This document shows, piece by piece, positions 7,290 to 14,405 of a DNA stretch of 21,561 nt (the stretch's first letter is position 1; every line of letters begins with the position of its first letter). The translations under genes and the position numbers were made by a program. A model generated the notes under the pieces. The model did not search any database. It was not told the DNA's origin and saw only the letters and a program-made list of their open reading frames with translations. Source of the DNA: Clostridia bacterium (lineage in GTDB: Bacteria; Bacillota; Clostridia; Oscillospirales; CAG-272); the NCBI GenBank assembly GCA_024404655.1, contig JAKSPR010000006.1:1-21561 (forward strand), read 5' to 3'.

Positions 7290-8276
7290 ATGAAAGTATC
7301 CTCCGCCGGATTCGGTGATGTCACGGATGAAAACCGTTTCACCGAAGATGGCTATTACGTCTGGTGCGGCTCGCAGTTTATATACCGCGGGTCGTACTAT
7401 CTGGCGTATTCCCGCTGGAAACGGGAATACGGCTTTGAAGCATGGGTGACAAATTCCGAAATCGCTCTTGCAAAATCTGACAGTCCCATGGGACCGTTTA
7501 CCTATGTAAAGACCATCCGCGGAAAACATGCACCGGGGTTCTGGGACAGCGACTGCGCCCACAATCCGGCGATTCTTGCCGCAGACGGACGGTTTTATCT
7601 CTATTACATGGGGAACTATGGGGACGGGACCTACTGGAATCACCGCAACCACCAGCGCATCGGTGTCGGATGGGCAGATGACCCGGAAGGGGAGTGGCAT
7701 TTCTCCGATGAACCGCTGATTGATGTATCGGAGGACGGCTTTGATTCTCTCATGACCTCCAATCCGACGGTCACAAAACTGTCCGACGGGCGGTACTACA
7801 TGATCTATAAAGGGGTCAAAAACAACGGCATTCTGCCGAAGGGCGGAGCAGTCGTCTGCGGAGCGGCGTTTGCCGAAGATCCGCTTGGTCCCTTTGAAAA
7901 GGTCGGAAGTCCGATTTTCGTCAATCCGGAGAACGACTGGTCCGTGGAAGATCCTTTTGTCTGGGAAGAAGACGGTAGACTGCACGCCATCGTCTCCGAC
8001 TTTCAGGGATATTTCACGGGACTTGGGACCCGGTCACTGGCGCGGTTTGTTTCGGATAACGGGATCGACTGGCACCCGGCAAAAGAGCCGTGCTTCTCGC
8101 CCCTTGCTTACCCGACCCCGGACGGCATGAAAACTGTCCGGCGTCTGGAGCGTCCGCAGATTTTCTTTGAAGACGGAAAAGCGCTCTGTTTTGTCGCAGC
8201 CTGCGCCGAGGACAAAGACATGGAGCGGGTATACAACGTGCGGATTCCGTTTGTCGATGAAAACACTTTTGTATAG
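7290..8276 (+). CDS. Cytosolic five-bladed beta-propeller glycosidase (GH43-like clan)
   Basis: The protein has 328 residues and no signal peptide. The ATG at 7290 lies one base after the stop of the lipoprotein gene and follows GGAAGAAGAA, inside the last codons of that gene. Translation is therefore probably coupled. A longer reading from 7215 would overlap the upstream gene by 74 bases and is unlikely. Propeller motifs in order are YYLAYSRW, the string AHNPAI with LYYMGN, NHRNHQRIGVGWADDP, SNPTVTKLSDGRYYMIYKG, WSVEDPFVWEEDG and RRLERPQIFF. They resemble the GH43/GH32/GH68/GH117 superfamily, which cleaves arabinose, xylose, fructose or anhydro-sugars using three acidic residues. The Asp and Glu of VEDPF are good candidates. 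Cytosolic location suggests action on imported oligosaccharides, perhaps those released by the partner lipoprotein. The exact family is uncertain. Confidence 0.75.
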   Translation: MKVSSAGFGDVTDENRFTEDGYYVWCGSQFIYRGSYYLAYSRWKREYGFEAWVTNSEIALAKSDSPMGPFTYVKTIRGKHAPGFWDSDCAHNPAILAADGRFYLYYMGNYGDGTYWNHRNHQRIGVGWADDPEGEWHFSDEPLIDVSEDGFDSLMTSNPTVTKLSDGRYYMIYKGVKNNGILPKGGAVVCGAAFAEDPLGPFEKVGSPIFVNPENDWSVEDPFVWEEDGRLHAIVSDFQGYFTGLGTRSLARFVSDNGIDWHPAKEPCFSPLAYPTPDGMKTVRRLERPQIFFEDGKALCFVAACAEDKDMERVYNVRIPFVDENTFV

Positions 8277-8316
8277 ATCGGGGAGACGATCATACATATT
8301 GACCTTAAAATAATAA

Positions 8317-8359
8317 AACACAGAACGGTTTGTTTGCGCAGGACAAACCGTTCTGTGTT
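8317..8359. terminator. Bidirectional terminator between the propeller glycosidase and epimerase genes
   Basis: A perfect 17-bp stem (8317-8333 with 8343-8359) with a 9-nt loop lies between two convergent genes. On the minus strand it is followed by TTATTATTTTAAGG, which is U-rich. On the plus strand the stem itself ends in TGTGTTCTTAG. It serves both units. Confidence 0.9.
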
Positions 8360-8374
8360 CTTAGAAAACGGATA

Positions 8375-9247
8375 TCAGCCAAAATAAATGGAATAGGTGA
8401 GAACCTTTTCCTCGCCGGGCTGCAGGCGGAACATATCGGACTTTGTGGCAAGATCGTCCACAACACCGTCAAAGGAGGGCAGACCGCACCAGGGCTCGAT
8501 GCAGACATAGGGTGCTTCGGTGCGGGGCTTGTGCCAGATACCCAGATACGGCATCTTCGGATAAGAAAGGCGAACAAAACGCTCGGTCTTTTCAGATTTC
8601 AGCGTGACGGAATCTGCCATGCGGGCAAGGAAGATGGCGTCGTTGTCAAAAAGGGTATGGCGCAGAGGGAGGCATTTGCCGTCCACCAGCGGGAATGCGG
8701 TCTTCTTGCCGGTCTGGAAGCAGGTGTCGGAGAAGACGAGCTGATCGGGGCTGCAGGATTCGCCGAATTCCAGATAGAAATCGGTGAACTCGCCCTTGCC
8801 GTCAAGAGGGATATTGAAGCCGGGATGAGCGCCGACGGTGCAGGGCATCACGGTGTCGCCAATGTTCTTCATGACGATATCGGAAATGATTTCAGAGCCT
8901 TCCAGACGGTAGCTGATGGTCAGAACGAAGGGGACGGGGTACTGGGCGAGGGTTTCCTCATTTGCTGTCAGGGTGAAGACGATTTCCTTGTCGGAGACGA
9001 TCTTGGTTTCAAAGGGCACGAAGCGGGCAAAGCCGTGGATCTTCATTTCAAAGGTCTTGCCGCCGTAGGTATACTTACCGTCGATCAGACGGCCGCAGAT
9101 GGGGAACAGAATGGGAGCACGTCCGTTCCAGTATTCGGGATTGCCCTGCCACAGGTATTCACAATCCTCGCGGCGGACGGAATGCAGTACACCGCCCATA
9201 TCGTTGAATGTGACGGTCAGCTGGTCATTTTTCAGTTCATAAAGCAT
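8375..9247 (-). CDS. Aldose 1-epimerase family protein (galactose mutarotase-like)
   Basis: The protein has 290 residues, typical for the LacX-like branch of the aldose 1-epimerase superfamily (beta-sandwich fold). These enzymes interconvert alpha and beta anomers of sugars in the cytosol; the substrate of this branch is usually not known. Recognisable features are WNGRAPILFPICGRL, HGFARFVPF with the His near residue 70, the catalytic-type VGAHPGFNIPL, and EPWCGLPSFDG, whose Glu is the candidate base. The start at 9247 is fixed by AAGGAGG (9256-9262, spacing 8). It has no signal peptide. The gene is transcribed alone from a consensus promoter at 9301-9329, divergent from the PHP-domain gene. 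Its location beside glycosidase genes fits a role in sugar use. Confidence 0.9.
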   Translation of the reverse strand: MLYELKNDQLTVTFNDMGGVLHSVRREDCEYLWQGNPEYWNGRAPILFPICGRLIDGKYTYGGKTFEMKIHGFARFVPFETKIVSDKEIVFTLTANEETLAQYPVPFVLTISYRLEGSEIISDIVMKNIGDTVMPCTVGAHPGFNIPLDGKGEFTDFYLEFGESCSPDQLVFSDTCFQTGKKTAFPLVDGKCLPLRHTLFDNDAIFLARMADSVTLKSEKTERFVRLSYPKMPYLGIWHKPRTEAPYVCIEPWCGLPSFDGVVDDLATKSDMFRLQPGEEKVLTYSIYFG

Positions 9248-9273
9248 GATAATATCCTCCTTGATAAACGTAG

Positions 9274-9287
9274 CCGGCAGATGCCGG
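9274..9287 (-). other. Small hairpin in the epimerase leader
   Basis: CCGGC, a 4-nt AGAT loop and GCCGG form a 5-bp GC stem in the 5' leader of the epimerase transcript, just before its ribosome binding site. No U-tract follows, so it is not a terminator. A role in mRNA stability is possible but not shown. Confidence 0.4.
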
Positions 9288-9300
9288 GATTCTACCTTAT

Positions 9301-9329
9301 ATATTAAATGAAAAACGGCGGATTGTCAA
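9301..9329 (-). promoter_or_regulatory. Sigma-A promoter of the epimerase gene
   Basis: On the minus strand TTGACA (9329-9324), 17 nt and TAATAT (9306-9301) lead to a leader of about 45 nt before the AAGGAGG ribosome binding site. Confidence 0.88.
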
Positions 9330-9366
9330 GGTATTGCGGTGACTTTTTTATAGTTTTTCAAAAGCC

Positions 9367-9395
9367 TTGACAGATCGGAGAAAATATGATACGCT
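9367..9395 (+). promoter_or_regulatory. Probable promoter of the PHP-domain gene
   Basis: TTGACA at 9367-9372 and TACGCT at 9390-9395 are spaced by 17 nt. The -10 box keeps only T1, A2 and T6 but is preceded by TGA, an extended -10, which can compensate. Its -35 box lies 37 bases from that of the divergent epimerase promoter. Confidence 0.65.
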
Positions 9396-9430
9396 AAAGT
9401 TATCAAAAATGCCGGCAGGAGGTACTGTAT

Positions 9431-10486
9431 ATGAATTATCAGGCAACGGAGGAGGACATCCGGAAACTGGAACAATCTTATGAAGGCAGAAAACCCTATC
9501 ATGGGGAAATGCACGATCATTCAGCATCGGGCGGAACGAGCGACGGTGCATGCGCGCTTTCGGTCTGGAAAGAAGAACTCGCGGCACTGAAAATGGATTT
9601 TGCGGCGATCCTCGATCACAGACAGGTACGGCACATGTATCTGCCTGAGTGGGACAATACGATTTTCCTCTGCGGTTCCGAACCGGGAACGGTCATTACG
9701 GACAGCAGAGCATCTTCCAAGGAGCTGCACTACAACATTCTGGTGCCGACACCGAAGGAACTGGAAGCGTTTCTTGCTGATCTGCCGGAATATCAGTTTA
9801 CCGGCGGACCCGAGGGTCACTTTACCTATCCTTTCTTTACAATGGAGCGATTCGGTGAGATTATTGATGCGGTGAAAGCCCACGGCGGTATGGTTGTCAT
9901 TCCCCATCCGAAGCAGATTCTTGTCTCGGATGATCCCATGGACTACTGGTTCCGGGATGAGACGGGTCTGGAGGCGTTCTATATCGGGCTTGATACACAG
10001 GATACCAAAGACGACACGGCACTGTGGCTGGAGCTGCTTCACCGGGGCAAGCGCATCTGGGCTTGTGCGGGCTGCGACAAGCATAATCATCCGCAGGATA
10101 CCGCGCTGACGACGGTCTATGCGCCGGAGAAGTATAATACTGTGATTTTCTCTGTTCTTCGCGGGGGTGATTTTACCTGCGGACCTGTGGGAATCCGGAT
10201 GCTGTGCGGGGAGACGTTGACAGGCGGTCACTGCAGCTTTACAGGAAAACGTCTGACATTCTCCGTCGGGGATTTCCATGACAGTGTAAAGATGGATGGA
10301 CACTGCTATCGGGTGGATTTCTATGATGACAAAGGACTGATTTTCTCATCTCCTGTTTCTCCCGACGAGACGCAGTATTTTGCGCTGGATGCGGATGGAG
10401 ACGCTGCGTTCTATCGTGCGGAGGTCTGGGATGAGACCCGGAATCTGCGGATCGCGCTCGGTAATCCGATCTGGAATGACAAATAA
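9431..10486 (+). CDS. PHP-domain metal-dependent phosphoesterase-like protein
   Basis: The protein has 351 residues and no signal peptide. PHP domains are metal-dependent hydrolases, usually phosphoesterases acting on phosphorylated small molecules or nucleotides, with two or three metals held by His and Asp. The metal motifs are visible: EMHDHS (His28, His30), ILDHRQ (Asp62, His63), a possible Glu in FLCGSEPG, IPHPKQ (His159) and GCDKHN (Asp216, His218). The last 100 residues form a beta-rich tail (SFTGKRLTFSVGDF...YRVDFYDDKGLIF) found in the family branch sometimes fused to carbohydrate-related proteins. The start at ATG 9431 follows GGAGG (9418-9422, spacing 8). It is monocistronic. The substrate is unknown; a sugar phosphate would fit the neighbourhood but this is only inference. 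Confidence 0.82.
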   Translation: MNYQATEEDIRKLEQSYEGRKPYHGEMHDHSASGGTSDGACALSVWKEELAALKMDFAAILDHRQVRHMYLPEWDNTIFLCGSEPGTVITDSRASSKELHYNILVPTPKELEAFLADLPEYQFTGGPEGHFTYPFFTMERFGEIIDAVKAHGGMVVIPHPKQILVSDDPMDYWFRDETGLEAFYIGLDTQDTKDDTALWLELLHRGKRIWACAGCDKHNHPQDTALTTVYAPEKYNTVIFSVLRGGDFTCGPVGIRMLCGETLTGGHCSFTGKRLTFSVGDFHDSVKMDGHCYRVDFYDDKGLIFSSPVSPDETQYFALDADGDAAFYRAEVWDETRNLRIALGNPIWNDK

Positions 10487-10539
10487 GCGGAAATCCGCCC
10501 TGAACGGTGTTGTGATCGGCGGATGTTACTCTGCGTTGC

Positions 10540-10569
10540 TTGCGGCAACGGGGGCATCTGTGATATCAT
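10540..10569 (+). promoter_or_regulatory. Possible promoter of the XRE regulator gene
   Basis: TTGCGG at 10540-10545, 18 nt and TATCAT at 10564-10569 resemble a sigma-A promoter of moderate strength. No terminator was seen after the PHP gene, so read-through from upstream is also possible. Confidence 0.45.
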
Positions 10570-10599
10570 GAAGATACCGAAACAAAGGAGGTATCTGTT

Positions 10600-11061
10600 A
10601 TGTTAGGTGAAAAAATCAGATTGCTGCGGAAAGGGAAAGGTCTTTCCCAGGAGGAACTGGCAATCCGGCTCCATGTGGTAAGGCAGACGGTTTCCAAATG
10701 GGAAAAGGAGCTTTCAGTTCCGGATGCTGTACTGCTGCAGCAGATGGCGGAGGTATTCGAGGTACCGGTGTCGGAACTTCTGAACGGAGAGAGTCCGGAT
10801 GGCGCAGACAAAGCCGGAGAACCGGACAGAAACGAAATCGCCCTTCAGCTTTCCCGGATTAACGAACATCTTGCCATCAGAAACAGAAGAATGGGGCTGA
10901 TGATCAGGTTTTTTCTGATTCTTATGATAGGCACTATTGTCCTGATTGCCATTCTGACAGCGCTGAATGTGTACAGACCCGGGAGTTTTGAGGAAGATGT
11001 GTCATCGTCGGTCATATCCGTCGGGGATGTATCTGACGAAAACGAGGAAATCGCCCATTGA
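10600..11061 (+). CDS. XRE-family transcriptional regulator with C-terminal membrane anchor
   Basis: The protein has 153 residues. Residues 1-62 form a Cro/C1-type helix-turn-helix (GEKIRLLRKGKGLSQEELA, VVRQTVSKWEKELSVPDA, ELLNG), a DNA-binding domain found in many clostridial regulators. A charged linker follows (about 63-98). Then comes one hydrophobic helix of about 22 residues (RFFLILMIGTIVLIAILTAL), and then an acidic C-terminal tail (SFEEDVSSSV...DENEEIAH). It is probably tethered to the membrane, so it may sense envelope state, although target and signal are unknown. The ATG at 10600 is well supported by AAAGGAGG (10584-10591, spacing 8). It is followed by its own terminator and then by an ABC exporter with an independent promoter. 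It may control that exporter, but no operator was identified. Confidence 0.88.
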   Translation: MLGEKIRLLRKGKGLSQEELAIRLHVVRQTVSKWEKELSVPDAVLLQQMAEVFEVPVSELLNGESPDGADKAGEPDRNEIALQLSRINEHLAIRNRRMGLMIRFFLILMIGTIVLIAILTALNVYRPGSFEEDVSSSVISVGDVSDENEEIAH

Positions 11062-11121
11062 CAGCAATTCCTGACCAGATCAGAGGCATCCGGAAAAAAC
11101 ACAATATTTGAATGCGAAAAG

Positions 11122-11149
11122 AACGGGTTCGGATACGGACCCGTTTTTT
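11122..11149 (+). terminator. Terminator of the XRE regulator gene
   Basis: A 10-bp stem (11122-11131 with 11136-11145, one G-T wobble) with a GATA loop runs into six T (11144-11149). It lies inside the longer reading of the ABC gene, which argues that the exporter starts later. Confidence 0.9.
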
Positions 11150-11182
11150 GCCTGTTTTCGCGGGTTTTCCAGCAAAAATGTC

Positions 11183-11211
11183 TTGCAATTTTTCCGGAAA
11201 ACCTTTATAAT
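11183..11211 (+). promoter_or_regulatory. Sigma-A promoter of the ABC exporter gene
   Basis: TTGCAA at 11183-11188, a 17-nt spacer and TATAAT at 11206-11211 put the start near 11218. This is downstream of the TTG at 11108 and upstream of the preferred ATG at 11252. Confidence 0.88.
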
Positions 11212-11251
11212 GGGAGAGAACGAAATTTTGTCTTTCCGGGAGAATCAAGTC

Positions 11252-13138
11252 ATGAAATTTGTCAGACGACTGCTCACCCTTGCGTCGAATCATATCGGAA
11301 CGATGATTTTTGCCTGCATCGGCATCATCGGCGCGGCGGTACTCAATCTTGTAACACCGGCGCTGCTCAGACGCTTTACCGCGTCCCTGGAATCGCCGGA
11401 TACACTGACCAAGAAAATGCTTCTGATCTATGCGGGGGTTCTGGTGGCTGCTTATCTTGCCCGTGCGATCTGCCGCGGCATCAGTTTGGGCGTTGCCCAT
11501 GTGGCTGCCTGGCAGTTTGTGGCGGAGCTTACTTTGAAAGTGTATGATAAACTGGAGCAGCTTTCCCTGCGCTATTATCAGGATAAGCAGACGGGTGAGT
11601 TAATGAGCCGGCTTGTCAACGATACAAGACAGTTTGAAGTGCTCATTGCCCATTCCATCCCCGATCTTGTTTCCAATGTTCTTGTCATCATCGGCGTCTG
11701 TGTGATGATGTTTACCATCAATGTCCGCCTTGCGCTGATCACGCTGATTCCCGTGCCGATCGTGGTGCTGGCGGGGTGGCTGTACTCCGGTATGGTAGCT
11801 CCCATGTTCCGGCTGAACTCCCGTGTTCTCGGTGAGCTCAACGGCGTCTTTCAGGACAATATCACCGGCATGAAAGAGATTCAGGCCTTCGGCTGTGAGG
11901 AAAGCGAACACCGGAAAATGGTGGAGAACTGCCGCTACTATGCCAAGGTCAACATCCGTGCGAATCTTGCAAACGGCGTTTTCACACCGGGCATTGAGTT
12001 TATCACCTCCATCGGTACCATCATTGTCGTCCTGTTCGGCGGTATGCTTGCACTGGACGGACAAATGGCGATTTCCGATATCGTCGGTTTTGTGATGTAT
12101 CTTTCCCTGTTCTATTCTCCCCTTGCGATTCTTGCGCGTCTTGTGGAAGATTTACAGGTTGCGGCGGCCAGCGGCCAGCGTGTCTTTGAGATTCTCGACA
12201 GTGAGCCGGAAGTCAAAGAAAAGCCTGATGCGGAGGAACTGCCTCTGGGAGAGGGTGAGATCACCTTTGATCACGTGGATTTCCATTATCAGCCTGCGGA
12301 GCCGCTGCTCCATGATGTTTCCTTTACTGCAAAGCCGGGACAGATGATCGCGCTGGTCGGTCCTACGGGTGTCGGCAAAACCACCATTGTTTCCCTGCTG
12401 GAGCGTTTTTATGATCCCATCGGCGGATCTATCCGGATTGACGGCAAGGATATCAAGGATGTGACCCTGCACTCCCTGCGCAGCAGAATTTCCATGGTTT
12501 TGCAGGATGTGTTCTTATTCAACGGTACCATTGCGGAGAATATCGCCTACGGTATTTCCGGGGTGGATGGAAATGAATTTGCCTCCATCGTGACAAAGCG
12601 CGGCGGACTGGATGTTCACGGCGTTTCCGAAAAGGTGAGAAAGATCATACATAAGGACTCGAAGACCGATAAGATCACCGGTTCCTCTGTGGCGGAACTG
12701 GATATGGAGGCCATCCGGGCAGCGGCAAAGATCGCCCATGCTGATGAATTTATCTCCCAGATGCCGAACGGTTATGATACGCTGATCGGTGAACGCGGTG
12801 TCCGTCTTTCCGGCGGTCAGAAACAGCGTATCGCCATTGCAAGAGCTGTGCTCCGCAAGACGCCGATTCTGGTCCTCGATGAGGCGACCAGTGCGGTCGA
12901 TAACGAAACCGAAGCCGAGATTCAGGAAGCCATTGAATCGCTGGCTGGCGGACGCACCATCATCGTCATAGCGCACCGCCTCTCCACGGTTATGCGCGCC
13001 GATAAGATTCTGGTACTGGAAAACGGACGGATCGTTGAATCCGGACGCCATGAAGAACTTCTTGAGCAAAACGGTCTCTATGCCCGTCTCTGTCATGTAC
13101 AGGATGAAGCACAGAAGAAAGTTCAGAACGTTATCTGA
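11252..13138 (+). CDS. ABC exporter half-transporter (MsbA/MDR type) with insertion in the ATPase domain
   Basis: A fused membrane-ATPase half-transporter of 628 residues, about 45 longer than usual. The ATG at 11252 follows GGGAG (11238-11242, spacing 9); a longer reading from TTG 11108 would include the promoter and the previous terminator. The N-terminal ~310 residues hold six helices of the type I exporter fold. The ATPase domain is complete: Walker A GPTGVGKTT (from 370), Q-loop LQD, LSGGQ (519-523), Walker B LVLDE with the catalytic Glu, D-loop SAVD and the switch His in IAHR. It should be an active homodimer exporting a lipid, drug or peptide. Unusual is a charged segment of about 44 residues (437-480) between ENIAYG and the helical subdomain AIRAAAKIAHADEFI, where relatives have about five to ten residues. 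The gene is solitary, with its own promoter and terminator. Confidence 0.93.
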   Translation: MKFVRRLLTLASNHIGTMIFACIGIIGAAVLNLVTPALLRRFTASLESPDTLTKKMLLIYAGVLVAAYLARAICRGISLGVAHVAAWQFVAELTLKVYDKLEQLSLRYYQDKQTGELMSRLVNDTRQFEVLIAHSIPDLVSNVLVIIGVCVMMFTINVRLALITLIPVPIVVLAGWLYSGMVAPMFRLNSRVLGELNGVFQDNITGMKEIQAFGCEESEHRKMVENCRYYAKVNIRANLANGVFTPGIEFITSIGTIIVVLFGGMLALDGQMAISDIVGFVMYLSLFYSPLAILARLVEDLQVAAASGQRVFEILDSEPEVKEKPDAEELPLGEGEITFDHVDFHYQPAEPLLHDVSFTAKPGQMIALVGPTGVGKTTIVSLLERFYDPIGGSIRIDGKDIKDVTLHSLRSRISMVLQDVFLFNGTIAENIAYGISGVDGNEFASIVTKRGGLDVHGVSEKVRKIIHKDSKTDKITGSSVAELDMEAIRAAAKIAHADEFISQMPNGYDTLIGERGVRLSGGQKQRIAIARAVLRKTPILVLDEATSAVDNETEAEIQEAIESLAGGRTIIVIAHRLSTVMRADKILVLENGRIVESGRHEELLEQNGLYARLCHVQDEAQKKVQNVI

Positions 13139-13148
13139 TAGATACACA

Positions 13149-13181
13149 AAAACCCTGCTGTCAGCGCGACAGCAGGGTTTT
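13149..13181. terminator. Bidirectional terminator between the ABC exporter and SGNH lipoprotein genes
   Basis: A perfect 14-bp stem (13149-13162 with 13168-13181) with an AGCGC loop, flanked by A and T runs on both sides. The two convergent genes end 10 bases before it on the left and 5 bases after it on the right. Confidence 0.92.
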
Positions 13182-13186
13182 GGATT

Positions 13187-14029
13187 TTACTTGACGATGC
13201 CGTGGGATAATAAATAGTCGTGCCAGTTCTGATAATAGGCGGCCTTCAGATGAACGCCGTCATCGGAATAGGATGCGGGAAGATTGCCGTAGCCGTCCGA
13301 CAGAACTTCGTTGATATTTAAGAAAAAGATGTTTTCTCCGTCTGCCATATCATACAGCGCCTGATTACGCTTGGAGAGATTGTCCTTTCCGTAAACCGGC
13401 TGTTCCGCGGCAAAAGCGGCGGTGACGTGGATGATGCTCTCAATAAAGATGATGGCGTCGGGCTGACAGGTGCGGATTTCATCCAGCATGGCTTTGTACT
13501 GATTCAGATAGGATTCCATGCCGTATCCGGCCTCATTGATGCCGAGCATAATATAGATTTTGCCGAAAGTCCGCTCTTCCAGAAGGGCTCGCAGGCCTGT
13601 AACACCGTCCACTTTCAGCTTGCTGTCAAGAACGCCATAGACGGTCATGCTTGTTCCGGCATACATCAGGGCATCGCCCGGCTGACTGCACATCCTGAGA
13701 CCGTCGGTGCAGGAATCGCCGATGAAAAGGGCATCGGCAAAGTAATCATCGGTCACGGCCTGAAAAGTCAGGGGCTCCGGCTCCGGTGCTTCCGTTTCAT
13801 CCTGGAATATTGTTTCTTCTATGACCTCTGTTGCCGCTTCCGTTTTCTCCGGTTCACGGGTATCAGGCGCATCGCCGCCGGGTGTACCGCCGCCGATGGG
13901 AACGAGGATCGTACCGGTAGGATCGCCGTCCGGTATGTTCTCCGGCTGACCTTCACAGGACAGCAGCATCTGACAGCATACAAGCGCGGACAGAAATGCT
14001 GTAGTCCGACGAATCATACATGTTTTCAT
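13187..14029 (-). CDS. SGNH/GDSL-family hydrolase lipoprotein
   Basis: The 280-residue protein is exported and lipid-anchored: a hydrophobic signal with lipobox LLSC (Cys25) is followed by an acidic, Pro/Thr/Glu-rich linker (about 26-90). The catalytic part shows SGNH blocks: FIGDSCTDG with nucleophile Ser106, MLGINEAG with the oxyanion Asn, and SDDGVHL with Asp257 and His260. Such proteins remove acyl, often acetyl, groups from polysaccharides or lipids on the cell surface; here the substrate is unknown. The start at 14029 was chosen because the promoter at 14085-14113 would not transcribe a start at 14083 with a leader, and an upstream reading would run into the tRNA region. The ribosome binding site GGAAAGGA (14043-14050) is 13 bases away, somewhat far. 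The gene is transcribed alone. Confidence 0.85.
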   Translation of the reverse strand: MKTCMIRRTTAFLSALVCCQMLLSCEGQPENIPDGDPTGTILVPIGGGTPGGDAPDTREPEKTEAATEVIEETIFQDETEAPEPEPLTFQAVTDDYFADALFIGDSCTDGLRMCSQPGDALMYAGTSMTVYGVLDSKLKVDGVTGLRALLEERTFGKIYIMLGINEAGYGMESYLNQYKAMLDEIRTCQPDAIIFIESIIHVTAAFAAEQPVYGKDNLSKRNQALYDMADGENIFFLNINEVLSDGYGNLPASYSDDGVHLKAAYYQNWHDYLLSHGIVK

Positions 14030-14084
14030 ATCCGGAATTCCGTCCTTTCCGAGCCGTATAGGGGTTTGTCTTTTTCGCTGCATT

Positions 14085-14113
14085 ATTATAGCACGTTTTG
14101 GGCAGAATGTCAA
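14085..14113 (-). promoter_or_regulatory. Sigma-A promoter of the SGNH lipoprotein gene
   Basis: On the minus strand TTGACA (14113-14108), 17 nt and TATAAT (14090-14085) with a preceding TGC form a consensus, extended -10 promoter. The start is near 14078. Confidence 0.92.
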
Positions 14114-14151
14114 GTTTTCGGTATTTCTGCGGATTTTGCTTCTGTATAACG

Positions 14152-14186
14152 GAAAAAGGACCCTGCAAACTGCATGGTCCTTTTTC
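14152..14186 (-). terminator. Terminator of the tRNA-Lys gene
   Basis: An 11-bp stem (14152-14162 with 14176-14186) encloses an inner TGCA/TGCA pairing. It gives a T5 run on the minus strand and starts directly after the CCA end of the tRNA. It would also act on plus-strand transcripts. Confidence 0.88.
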
Positions 14187-14262
14187 TGGTGCTCCATCGG
14201 AGAGTCGAACTCCGGACACCTTGATTAAAAGTCAAGTGCTCTGCCATCTGAGCTAATGGGGC
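14187..14262 (-). tRNA. tRNA-Lys (anticodon UUU), CCA encoded
   Basis: The 76-nt gene folds as a full cloverleaf on the minus strand: acceptor GCCCCAT/ATGGAGC, D arm with GCTC/GAGC, and an anticodon stem CTTGA/TCAAG around loop CTTTTAA with anticodon TTT. The T stem is CCGGA/.../TCCGG-type with the TTCGACT loop, the discriminator is A, and CCA is encoded in the DNA. It reads AAA and AAG lysine codons. One acceptor pair, position 3 with 70, is C-A and not Watson-Crick. Confidence 0.96.
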
Positions 14263-14266
14263 GGAC

Positions 14267-14287
14267 GATATGATTGCTTGTCATATC
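14267..14287 (-). other. Hairpin in the 5' leader of tRNA-Lys
   Basis: GATATGA (14267-14273) and TCATATC (14281-14287) are perfect inverted repeats with a 7-nt loop, lying between the promoter and the tRNA 5' end. It may help RNase P processing or decay of the leader, but that is inference. Confidence 0.5.
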
Positions 14288-14293
14288 CTCTAT

Positions 14294-14322
14294 AGTATAG
14301 CATGTTTTTCCGGTTTTGTCAA
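14294..14322 (-). promoter_or_regulatory. Sigma-A promoter of tRNA-Lys
   Basis: On the minus strand TTGACA (14322-14317), 17 nt and TATACT (14299-14294) with a preceding TGC. The leader before the tRNA is about 25 nt. Confidence 0.9.
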
Positions 14323-14345
14323 TAGGTTATTTGAATTTTTTTGGC

Positions 14346-14374
14346 TTGACAATCCTCGATGAGTGCGCTATAAT
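14346..14374 (+). promoter_or_regulatory. Sigma-A promoter of the GH123-like gene
   Basis: TTGACA at 14346-14351, 17 nt and TATAAT at 14369-14374, both consensus. It is divergent from the tRNA promoter, with 23 bases between the two -35 boxes. Confidence 0.92.
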
Positions 14375-14405
14375 GAATTTATCTTAAAAACAAAGGAGTA
14401 TCGTT

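Noticed and set aside
7328..7341. CcpA cre-like site TGAAAACCGTTTCA
   Set aside because: The central CG is displaced and it lies within the propeller gene, not near its promoter, so it is probably chance.
3539..7342. A 1267-codon open frame on the minus strand opposite the beta-helix gene
   Set aside because: It is a codon-bias shadow of the plus-strand gene. Its translation has no recognisable domain, while the plus frame has a signal peptide, ribosome binding site and promoter.
10487..10498. Small hairpin after the PHP gene as a terminator
   Set aside because: The stem is only 5 bp with a 2-nt loop and no T-run follows.
11108..11251. N-terminal extension of the ABC exporter from TTG at 11108
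   Set aside because: It spans the terminator of the previous gene and the exporter's own promoter, and has no ribosome binding site.
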